From Candidatus Roizmanbacteria bacterium GW2011_GWC2_34_23 (GTDB lineage Bacteria > Patescibacteriota > Microgenomatia > UBA1406 > GWC2-37-13), in assembly GCA_000990305.1 (NCBI GenBank), contig LBPR01000013.1:1-38614 (forward strand): 38,614 nt of DNA, read 5' to 3'. Made by a program: the position numbers and the translations under genes. The notes beneath the pieces are model-generated. The model ran no database searches. It was not told where the DNA came from and saw only the letters and a list, made by a program, of their open reading frames with translations. Each line of letters begins with the position of its first letter. Within the stretch, counting starts at the first letter, position 1. This document shows positions 32,741-38,614 of the stretch, piece by piece.

Positions 32741-33432
32741 GGGCTTATGACAGTTCCCTTAAAAGATTCTCCATTAATAATTTTTTGAATATTTTGCATA
32801 TCATTACCGTTAGCTATCACAACAGTTAGGTTCAAACCTGTAGCAAGTTTTGTTGCAATCGGATCAAAAGGAGAGTTGTGTCCCGGCATCCATTTGTCTC
32901 CAACTAATTCTTTCATTGCTTCCCATGTGATTTTCTTTAGTGGTTTAGCATCGGAAAATTTACCAGGATCGCGATCAAAAACATAATCAATATTTGACAT
33001 GTTAATTATCATTTTTGCCTTATGATCACGCGCCAATATTACTGCATCATAATCTGTAGAACAACCAGGCATCCATCCAGCTCCGATTGCTACCGATTCG
33101 GTCCAATTTTCAAGCTTTCGATCATAATGTTGGATGACTCGAGGATTGGCAATATCCTGAAATATCGTTCTAAGAAGATGTCCGTTAAGATGAGTTGAAT
33201 GAATACCCAACCAGTCTAAGTCATCTCTTGTCAGCTTTCCAATCACGGCTGAACCTGCTTCCTGATACCGTCGGGCCAATTTGCCTCCACCGGCAATTAG
33301 CATGAACCTCTTCCCATTTGCGACTTCTTCTCTTATTAATTTATTTAACTTGATTAAAAAATCTGTATCAATCCCTCCATTAGGGACAATCAGACTACCG
33401 CCAACGGAAATAACAATTGGAGATTCTTGCAT
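32737..33432 (-). CDS. pyrH: UMP kinase, archaeal-like type
   Basis: Amino-acid-kinase-fold enzyme that phosphorylates UMP to UDP, 231 residues. VISVGGSLIVPNGGID is the nucleotide-binding start, FMLIAGGGKLARRYQEAG the UMP-site loop, and IGAGWMPGCSTDYDAVILAR and NMSNIDYVFDRDPGKFSDAK the centre (the usual TNVDGVYxxDP motif). The motif variants fit the archaeal-type UMP kinases that are also found in CPR bacteria, more than E. coli PyrH. The start ATG 33432 replaces 33444, because a TATAAT (33448-33443) overlaps that codon. It is the first gene of a pyrH-recF unit. Confidence 0.86.
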   Translation of the reverse strand: MQESPIVISVGGSLIVPNGGIDTDFLIKLNKLIREEVANGKRFMLIAGGGKLARRYQEAGSAVIGKLTRDDLDWLGIHSTHLNGHLLRTIFQDIANPRVIQHYDRKLENWTESVAIGAGWMPGCSTDYDAVILARDHKAKMIINMSNIDYVFDRDPGKFSDAKPLKKITWEAMKELVGDKWMPGHNSPFDPIATKLATGLNLTVVIANGNDMQNIQKIINGESFKGTVISP

Positions 33433-33442
33433 ATGATAATAC

Positions 33443-33448
33443 ATTATA
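33443..33448 (-). promoter_or_regulatory. -10 box of pyrH
   Basis: Perfect TATAAT on the minus strand, 10 nt before ATG 33432 and just after the stop of the upstream gene. The -35 is weak. Confidence 0.5.
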
Positions 33449-33450
33449 CC

Positions 33451-33768
33451 TTAAAAGATTCCGTCTCCTAGACCAAAGATGAGAGCGATTATTCTGGTAA
33501 TTAAAAAGGACAAAATTAGAAGAATAAAACCAATAATTCCTGAAGTAATCTTTGCTTGACCCGCCTTAATTTTATCAGGGTTTCCCTGTGACATCATATA
33601 GTCATAACCTCCGGAAATCAAAACAAAAAGAAGAACTATCCCCGCCATTGGCATAATAAAACCTAAACCTTTAGAAATAATTTGACCTAGAGAGCTAACA
33701 CTATCATCAAGCGGGCCTTCAATCTGTGTACCGCTGATTTGTAGAGATTGGGCTAAAAAATGTTTCAT
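33451..33768 (-). CDS. Small two-helix membrane protein, T4SS pilin-like
   Basis: 105 residues. After a polar N-terminus of about 32 residues come two membrane helices (about 34-52, GLGFIMPMAGIVLLFVLISG; and 76-98, IIGFILLILSFLITRIIALIFG) joined by a charged loop GGYDYMMSQGNPDKIKAGQAK. This layout, with the G-G-x-x-[YW]-x-x-S-x-G-[ND]-x-x-K-x-x-x-A loop, is that of the VirB2/TrbC-like pilin family abundant in CPR genomes. No VirB4 or other secretion genes are in the window. It overlaps the M50-like gene by 4 nt (ATGA). Confidence 0.72.
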   Translation of the reverse strand: MKHFLAQSLQISGTQIEGPLDDSVSSLGQIISKGLGFIMPMAGIVLLFVLISGGYDYMMSQGNPDKIKAGQAKITSGIIGFILLILSFLITRIIALIFGLGDGIF

Positions 33769-34400
33769 TTTTTAATAAAACGATTTAATAATTTTAAAAC
33801 TCCAAACAAAACAATGTCTATTATTAAAACAAAAAAAATATATAAATTAATTTGATTCATTATAGCATTTATACTGTTCATGTTTATTTTAATATCAAAA
33901 ACATAAAATATTATTATCAGTAAAACTACTACCGGAATAATCAATAATAAATCTTTAAGATCTTGTTTTGAGGAAAACATATTGGCTGATATGGAAAAAA
34001 TTAAATATGAATATAAAATATTTAATCCGATATTATTGGCTGGATATATATGAAAATAAAATAGCGAAAATAATATTCCTATTCCAAAAAATATTGGAGC
34101 AATTCCAACAAGAATTGCTCTTAGAAAATCTTTTTTTACAAAAAGCACTTCTCCTAACTTTATCTCGTTGTTATCCCATTTAGGGAAAACTGACATACTT
34201 TTGACCGGTAAAATAAGAAATAACGCCGTGATAAAGTGAGCGGTTTCATGGATAATTGTTCCAGGAAGAAAGATAAAAGAAACTAAAATAAAAACTGGAA
34301 AATCAGTTTCAAAAAATTTTCTTAAAAATAAAAAAAGCTCTTTTAGTATTAGTCTTGAGATAATGTAAATTGCGATTATCTGAAGTAAAAAAACAATCAT
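33765..34400 (-). CDS. Membrane metalloprotease-like protein (M50-like)
   Basis: 211 residues, 5-6 membrane helices. The motif PGTIIHETAHFITAL contains HExxH in a hydrophobic helix, as in site-2 protease (M50) relatives. Further on, SISANMFSSKQDLKDLL could provide the third metal ligand Asp in a position like the NPDG/SxxD motif of the family, but this is less certain. Substrate unknown. It starts 22 nt after clpC and overlaps the pilin-like gene, so the three may form one transcript, linking proteolysis and a membrane substrate. Confidence 0.72.
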   Translation of the reverse strand: MIVFLLQIIAIYIISRLILKELFLFLRKFFETDFPVFILVSFIFLPGTIIHETAHFITALFLILPVKSMSVFPKWDNNEIKLGEVLFVKKDFLRAILVGIAPIFFGIGILFSLFYFHIYPANNIGLNILYSYLIFSISANMFSSKQDLKDLLLIIPVVVLLIIIFYVFDIKINMNSINAIMNQINLYIFFVLIIDIVLFGVLKLLNRFIKK

Positions 34401-34421
34401 AAAATTAATTTACGGGATATT

Positions 34422-34449
34422 GTCATTCCCGCGGAGGCGGGAATCCAGC
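34422..34449 (+). repeat. GTCATTCCCGCG palindromic repeat, copy 3, forming the clpC 3' end
   Basis: Loop CGGAG; otherwise the core of copies 1 and 2. Read on the minus strand it encodes the last residues of ClpC (GFPPPRE) and the TGA stop. The gene end has thus been captured by the repeat. Confidence 0.85.
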
Positions 34450-37380
34450 TGGCTTAATATCGGTTGTCTTTTCAGCTTCCTTAACGGCTGGTTCTGGCAC
34501 ATTTAATTCCTCAGTAATGGGTCGATCATGATCGACCCCTACAACGATCTTAACATCGTGTTTTAAACATTTTGGACAAATTATGGTCGAATTTTGAATA
34601 ACTTCATTTTCAAAACTCCAACCACAACCTTGGCAATGATAGTTTTTTTTAGTTGTAGGAACAAAAACAGTTTTTTCAATTTCAAAAATAAGTTCATTTT
34701 GATCTACTCTCGCCCTAATTAAATCTCCAGGTTTTACTTTTCCATCGATGATTAAATTAGAAATCGGATTTTCAATCAATCTTTGAATTGCCCGTCTTAA
34801 AGGTCGCGCTCCGTAAAGAGTATCAAAACCTGCTTTAACAATCTCTTGAATTACTTCGTCTGTGTAAGCAAATCCCATGTTTTGTTCTTCTATTAGCTTA
34901 ATTATTCCTTTCATTTGCAACTTAACTATCTCCACCATATCCTGAAATCTTAATGGCTCAAATACAATTACTTCGTCAAAACGATTAATCAACTCCGGTT
35001 TAAAAAACTTAGTTAATTCGCCCATTACTTTGTCTTTTATCCCTTTAAAGTTACTCTTATCTTTTTCGTCTTCAACTTTTGACTTCTGTACGGGTTTTGC
35101 GCGCAAAACCCCTACGTCTTTGGATTTATCTTTAATCATTTCATCCTGAATTAATTTCGTCCCTAAATTAGAAGTGCAGATTACAACCGTATTTTTAAAA
35201 GAAATTGTGCGACCTTTATTATCAGTAAGTCTTCCATCGTCAAGTATCTGAAGAAGAATATTAAATATATCAGGGTGGGCTTTTTCTACCTCATCAAAAA
35301 GAACAACGCTGTATGGTTTTCTTCTCACCTGCTCTGTTAACTTTCCACCTTCCTCATATCCTACATAGCCTGGTGGCGCTCCAAGTAATTTAGCCACTTC
35401 ATGTTTCTCCATAAATTCCGTCATATCAAATCTAATCATTAACTCTTCGCTGCCAAATAAAATGTCAGCGAGGGCTTTGGCAAGTTCAGTTTTTCCTACC
35501 CCGGTTGGTCCAAGGAAAATAAAGCTACCGATTGGCCGGGCGGCTGATTTAAGTCCAGCCCGTCCACGCCTAACTGCTTGGGAGACAGAGGCGACTGCGC
35601 CTTCTTGATCAATTAATCTTTTATGGATAATATCTTCCAAGTGGGTTAATTTTTCCGTTTCGGATGACGAAATTTTAGCTACAGGTATCCCTGTCCAACG
35701 GGCAATAATATCTTTAATTATTTCAACGGTCACGGCTCCAGTAGATTGGCTTTTCTTAAGATTAAATTCTTCTTTTTTTTCGCTTAGACCGGAATTTATC
35801 TCATCAATTTTTGATCGTAATATTCTTGATTTGACTTTATCTGCCTTTTTTTCTGACTCTTTTAGTTCTTGATTTAACTGGGCGATTCTTGTTTCAAGAG
35901 ATTTTATTTCCTCGGGTAAGGAGATTAAAGGTAGACGAACAGCGGCGCCTGCCTCATCAATCAAATCAACGGCTTTATCCGGTAAAAATCTGTCTCCAAC
36001 ATAACGTTTTGATAAGATAACGGCGGCTTCAATGGCGTCATCGGGAATTTTGACTCGATGAAAAGCTTCGTATTTATCTTTGATTGCTTTAAGCATCTTA
36101 ATTCCCTGTTCTTCAGTTGGCTCGGGAACTAATACCGGTTGAAATCTTCTCTCAAGGGCCGGATCTTTTTCCACATATTTTCTATATTCGGTTAAAGTGG
36201 TTGCCCCAACTATTTGAATTTCACCTCGAGCCAAGGCCGGTTTTAAAAAGTTGGAAGCGTCAAGAGACCCTTCGCCAGATGCACCAGCCCCAACAATATT
36301 ATGAATTTCATCAATAAATAAAATTATCTGACCTTGACTCGCTTTAACCTCTTCGATCAGATCTTTCATTCTCTCTTCAAACTCACCACGGTGCGAAGCA
36401 CCGGCCAACATACTCATCAAATCTAATTGAAGAATTCTCTTGTTTAATAATGGCTCTGGAACTTCTTTGGCAACTATTTTTTCGGCCAATCCTTCAACTA
36501 TTGCGGTCTTTCCAACGCCCGCTTCTCCAACTAGCGACGGATTATTTTTAGTACGTCGTGACAATATATGTATCACCCGTTCAATAACAGCTGATCGCTC
36601 AACAACCGGATCAAGTAATCCCTGAGACGCCTTGGCCGTTAAGTCAATCGTAAATTGTTCCAATGCTTTTTTCTTATTCTGGGCTTTTTTTTCTTCTTCA
36701 TTTAAACCTTCTTTTTTTCCAACAACTTTTTTATTTATCTCTTCTTTATTTAAGCCTAATTTAACCAACACTCGAGCGCCCACTCCTTCTCCCTCTTCAA
36801 ATAGTGCTAATAATAAATGTTCCGGGGCAATAAATTCAAATCCTAGTTTTCTAGCAACCACTAAGGCGTCATTGAAAATCTTTTTTATTCTTGGGGACAG
36901 TTGGACAATTCGATCGACAGTCCCTCTTTTATAAATTTTATTTAATTCATCAGTGATTAACTGGGGTTGGATTTTAGATTCAACCAGTAAGTTGTAGATT
37001 TCACTATCAGTTGTCAAAGCGTATAAAAGATGTTCACTGTCGACTAAATCTGATTTTAGCTCTTTTGCTTTTGTCTGGGCCGCCATCATAACGCGATTAG
37101 AGCGCTGGGTCAGATGGGTCATTAGATCGAGATTATTAGGGATTAGGGACTGGGGACTAGGGACTAGGGGTGTTTTAGGAATTTTAATTTCAGGTTTGAC
37201 AGGTGCAGATGTTGCCACAGTAGGCTTATCATTTCCCGTTGGCGGTTGGGTTATGTTGGTTTTAGGATTTAAACTTTGATCTTGGCTTTGAGGTTTGATA
37301 TTTGAAGTTTGATTTTGCCCTACTGGATTTGCTGTTGCATTAGTAGTCGGTTTTTTAATAAAATCAAAATAGTCAGCCAT
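34423..37380 (-). CDS. clpC: ClpC-type AAA+ unfoldase with N-terminal linker and C-terminal zinc ribbon
   Basis: 985 residues. A low-complexity extension (1-85) precedes the Clp_N repeats ([19 protein letters not shown]). AAA1 has Walker [19 protein letters not shown] and Walker [12 protein letters not shown] middle coiled coil follows, then AAA2 with [18 protein letters not shown] and [13 protein letters not shown], and the C-terminal D2-small domain ([19 protein letters not shown]). It ends with a zinc ribbon ([14 protein letters not shown] ... IICPKC) that is not in standard ClpC. It unfolds proteins for ClpP or as a chaperone; no clpP is seen. Three palindromic repeats are in frame: VGVLRAKP in a variable loop of AAA2, VGVDHDRP after the zinc ribbon, and the last residues. 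A TTGACA-17-GATAAT promoter lies 6 nt upstream. Confidence 0.95.
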   Translation of the reverse strand: MADYFDFIKKPTTNATANPVGQNQTSNIKPQSQDQSLNPKTNITQPPTGNDKPTVATSAPVKPEIKIPKTPLVPSPQSLIPNNLDLMTHLTQRSNRVMMAAQTKAKELKSDLVDSEHLLYALTTDSEIYNLLVESKIQPQLITDELNKIYKRGTVDRIVQLSPRIKKIFNDALVVARKLGFEFIAPEHLLLALFEEGEGVGARVLVKLGLNKEEINKKVVGKKEGLNEEEKKAQNKKKALEQFTIDLTAKASQGLLDPVVERSAVIERVIHILSRRTKNNPSLVGEAGVGKTAIVEGLAEKIVAKEVPEPLLNKRILQLDLMSMLAGASHRGEFEERMKDLIEEVKASQGQIILFIDEIHNIVGAGASGEGSLDASNFLKPALARGEIQIVGATTLTEYRKYVEKDPALERRFQPVLVPEPTEEQGIKMLKAIKDKYEAFHRVKIPDDAIEAAVILSKRYVGDRFLPDKAVDLIDEAGAAVRLPLISLPEEIKSLETRIAQLNQELKESEKKADKVKSRILRSKIDEINSGLSEKKEEFNLKKSQSTGAVTVEIIKDIIARWTGIPVAKISSSETEKLTHLEDIIHKRLIDQEGAVASVSQAVRRGRAGLKSAARPIGSFIFLGPTGVGKTELAKALADILFGSEELMIRFDMTEFMEKHEVAKLLGAPPGYVGYEEGGKLTEQVRRKPYSVVLFDEVEKAHPDIFNILLQILDDGRLTDNKGRTISFKNTVVICTSNLGTKLIQDEMIKDKSKDVGVLRAKPVQKSKVEDEKDKSNFKGIKDKVMGELTKFFKPELINRFDEVIVFEPLRFQDMVEIVKLQMKGIIKLIEEQNMGFAYTDEVIQEIVKAGFDTLYGARPLRRAIQRLIENPISNLIIDGKVKPGDLIRARVDQNELIFEIEKTVFVPTTKKNYHCQGCGWSFENEVIQNSTIICPKCLKHDVKIVVGVDHDRPITEELNVPEPAVKEAEKTTDIKPAGFPPPRE
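34519..34542. repeat. GTAGGGG-type palindrome in clpC (after the zinc ribbon)
   Basis: On the coding strand GTAGGGGTCGATCATGATCG then ACCC; stem GGGTCGATCA/TGATCGACCC. In frame, encoding VGVDHDRP. Confidence 0.7.
35088..35115. repeat. GTAGGGG-type palindrome in clpC (AAA2 loop)
   Basis: On the coding strand GTAGGGGTTTTGCGCGCAAA then ACCCGTAC; stem GGGTTTTGCG/CGCAAAACCC. In frame, encoding VGVLRAKPV in a long insertion between [11 protein letters not shown] and the [11 protein letters not shown] segment. Same ends as the copy at 25997, different stem sequence. Confidence 0.7.
37135..37170. repeat. TAGGGA-type short-period repeat in the clpC linker
   Basis: Units GATTAGGGACTGGGGACTAG and so on; on the coding strand CCCTAGTCCC-like, encoding [14 protein letters not shown] second short-period stretch (37258-37320, TTTGATATTTGAAGTTTGAT on plus) encodes the Gln/Asn/Pro-rich part [19 protein letters not shown]. 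Confidence 0.7.
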
Positions 37381-37386
37381 ATTTTC

Positions 37387-37415
37387 ATTATCAAGAAAAT
37401 GACATTAATTGTCAA
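37387..37415 (-). promoter_or_regulatory. clpC promoter
   Basis: Minus strand: TTGACA (37415-37410), exactly 17 nt, GATAAT (37392-37387), then 6 nt to the ATG. Leaderless layout. No CtsR or CIRCE-like operator is obvious. Confidence 0.68.
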
Positions 37416-37436
37416 CAGTTTTCAGGTTGTTTTATT

Positions 37437-37504
37437 AAAGCGAAGATACCAAATTTTTTGCGGTTTAAGTTCTTCCGTCAAAAAATTTTCGGGATCAAGC
37501 TTTT
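37437..37504. repeat. 68-nt long-hairpin repeat, copy 2
   Basis: Left arm AAAGCGAAGATACCAAATTT, loop TTTAAGTTCTT, right arm ending GGGATCAAGCTTTT. It ends 7 nt before the ATG of the C39-type gene, on the same strand relation as copy 1 to the ArnT-like gene. Confidence 0.8.
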
Positions 37505-37511
37505 AAACCTT

Positions 37512-38614
37512 ATGAAACGAATCTATTTGGTCATTGCCGGAGCCTTCCTGATCCTTCTTGTGATTACTTCAATGCTTCTTTCACTTCAGAAAAAAACAAC
37601 CACTGAGACAAAGAAGGATATTCCTTTTCCAACAAGCGTTCCTGATCGGGGAAAAACCGGACAACAAGGTAATGAATCTTCCACGAATACCCCTTCTCAA
37701 ACAACTGGCGGAGACCAAGGATTAAAAGATTTAGATAATTTATCAAATTCATTTGAACCTATTGAAACACTTGATTTTAAAGCCGCTTATGTTCCGACTC
37801 TAAATAAAATCGTTGTTGAAAAGAAGACTCCGCAGGCAGAGGAAATGTTTAACCAATGGATCGATCAAAATCAATTAAATGAAGTTATTAGTAATACTGG
37901 TGGTAAAAAAAATATTTTATTTACACAAAATAAAATCATTCCTACCCCAAGCGACTCTATCCATAAGCTTGAAAATAAAGTAAAAGATTTCTTTCAGCTG
38001 ATAGATGACTTGAACAGCATCGGCAAAGGTTCTGAGCAATCGAACAATGAAATAATCAAGCAATCTTCTAACTCTTTATCTTCTACCCCCTACCCCCTAC
38101 AACCTACAACCTCTTTAACATATTATGCTCAATGTGGTGACCAAGGTAGTTTACCTTTACCCGATGGTGGAACTTTATGTAGTGCTGGTTGCGGGCCAAC
38201 TACTGTAGCAATGATCTCTTCCAGTTATGTTGATAAAAAATATGATCCAAAAACTATTGTTGGTCTATATGATAAAAATAATTATCTTTTAGGAGGTGAT
38301 GGTTCCCGTTATTCTGATGCTCATGAGCTTTTGAAATCGTTTGGTCTGAAAACTACCGACTATCTTGTTTTTGATTTAGAAAAAGCTGATACAGTTGTCC
38401 CACAACTCCGAAAATATCTAAGTGCCGGCTGGACATTTTTTACTTTAGCAAGTTTTTGCGAAAAAGGTTGCGGTCATTATTTTTGGATAACTGACATTGA
38501 TGCTAAAGGAAATATTTTTGCCTATGATCCCGCCTACGGTCGTTATCAAATCCCTTATAATGAAAATAGCCGTTACCCATACCCGTTGTACAGATTGGCA
38601 TTTGGGGTTAAGAA
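37512..38614 (+). CDS. Exported C39-like cysteine peptidase domain protein (3' end outside window)
   Basis: The frame is open to the window end, so it is missing from the ORF track. MKRIYLVIAGAFLILLVITS is an N-terminal signal/anchor. A low-complexity Thr/Gln/Gly-rich spacer follows, then a helical region (DFKAAYVPTLNKIVVEKKTP). The peptidase domain has the catalytic Cys in TLCSAGCGPTTVAMIS (about residue 230) and the His in GCGHYFWITDIDAKG, followed by YDPAYGRY, as in the C39_2 group of papain-like peptidases on bacterial surfaces. Two short-period repeats lie in the linker: EQSNNEIIKQ (CGAACAATGA-type) and TPYPLQPTTS (CTACCCC-type). A role in cleaving envelope peptides or proteins is inferred. 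Confidence 0.87.
   Translation, partial: MKRIYLVIAGAFLILLVITSMLLSLQKKTTTETKKDIPFPTSVPDRGKTGQQGNESSTNTPSQTTGGDQGLKDLDNLSNSFEPIETLDFKAAYVPTLNKIVVEKKTPQAEEMFNQWIDQNQLNEVISNTGGKKNILFTQNKIIPTPSDSIHKLENKVKDFFQLIDDLNSIGKGSEQSNNEIIKQSSNSLSSTPYPLQPTTSLTYYAQCGDQGSLPLPDGGTLCSAGCGPTTVAMISSSYVDKKYDPKTIVGLYDKNNYLLGGDGSRYSDAHELLKSFGLKTTDYLVFDLEKADTVVPQLRKYLSAGWTFFTLASFCEKGCGHYFWITDIDAKGNIFAYDPAYGRYQIPYNENSRYPYPLYRLAFGVK
38083..38112. repeat. CTACCCC-type short-period repeat in the C39 gene
   Basis: Units CTACCCC CTACCCC CTACAAC CTACAAC, in frame just before the peptidase domain, giving STPYPLQPTT. Related to the CCCTA repeats in the GT2 and clpC genes. Confidence 0.65.

Noticed and set aside
33442-33444. 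ATG 33444 as pyrH start
   Set aside because: It overlaps the TATAAT -10 box. ATG 33432 leads straight into the conserved IVISVGGS start.
36117-36934. Plus-strand ORFs of 60-100 residues opposite clpC
   Set aside because: Shadows of the strong minus-strand coding sequence, with no recognisable domain or start context.
1-38614. tRNA, rRNA or other known RNA genes
   Set aside because: I saw no T-loop/acceptor pattern or rRNA-like stretch in the short intergenic gaps. A covariance-model scan would be needed to be sure.

Overview
This 38.6 kb AT-rich window looks like a piece of a Candidate Phyla Radiation (Patescibacteria) genome, most likely Microgenomates. That placement is inference. It rests on the mix of genes: an archaeal-type UMP kinase, an S12 protein with an insertion after its N-terminus, a CX3C primase zinc finger, an FtsEX operon with a coiled-coil M23 protein, CAP and lamin-tail surface proteins, a PilM-like/LytR_C fusion and a T4SS-pilin-like small protein. 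Promoters with -10 boxes only 6-11 nt from the ATG, and many short palindromic repeats inside genes, fit the same picture. UGA is used as a stop (several ATGA overlaps) and an RF2 gene is present, so this is not one of the UGA-recoding CPR lineages.

Layout. 1-3.5 kb: envelope sugar genes (partial GT4, GT2, ArnT-like GT) meeting a CPBP protease gene head-on. 3.5-6.4 kb: rpoD and dnaG on the minus strand. 6.5-12.3 kb: PilM-like/LytR_C protein, prfB (RF2, with a split reading frame), a small anchored protein, then ftsE-ftsX-M23 hydrolase. 12.5-15.8 kb: surface proteins (frameshifted lamin-tail protein, CAP protein), small membrane proteins and an RmlA-type nucleotidyltransferase. 15.9-18.5 kb: a small accessory island with a PsbP-like lipid-anchored or membrane-anchored protein, two decayed relatives, a RelBE/YefM-type toxin-antitoxin pair and an AbiEii-type pair. 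18.5-28.7 kb: the rpoB-rpoC-rpsL-rpsG-fusA operon behind a strong promoter and a leader hairpin. 28.8-31 kb: phosphoesterase, a VapC toxin-antitoxin pair on the minus strand, and an unknown repeat-containing protein behind a GTA microsatellite. 31.1-33.8 kb: lexA facing recF-pyrH-small pilin-like protein. 33.8-37.4 kb: M50-like protease and a ClpC-type ATPase with a zinc ribbon. 37.5 kb to end: partial C39-type peptidase.

The genes combine core information processing (RNA polymerase, sigma factor, primase, EF-G, S7, S12, RF2, RecF/LexA) with envelope building and division (glycosyltransferases, FtsEX and its hydrolase, CAP, LTD, C39). The most distinctive signals are non-coding. Several families of hairpin-forming repeats occur between genes and also in frame inside them, where they supply linker residues, stop codons and possibly a start region. 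Many genes have near-consensus promoters that would give leaderless mRNAs. One promoter carries a trinucleotide microsatellite in its spacer, and lexA has a LexA/DinR-type box in its own promoter.
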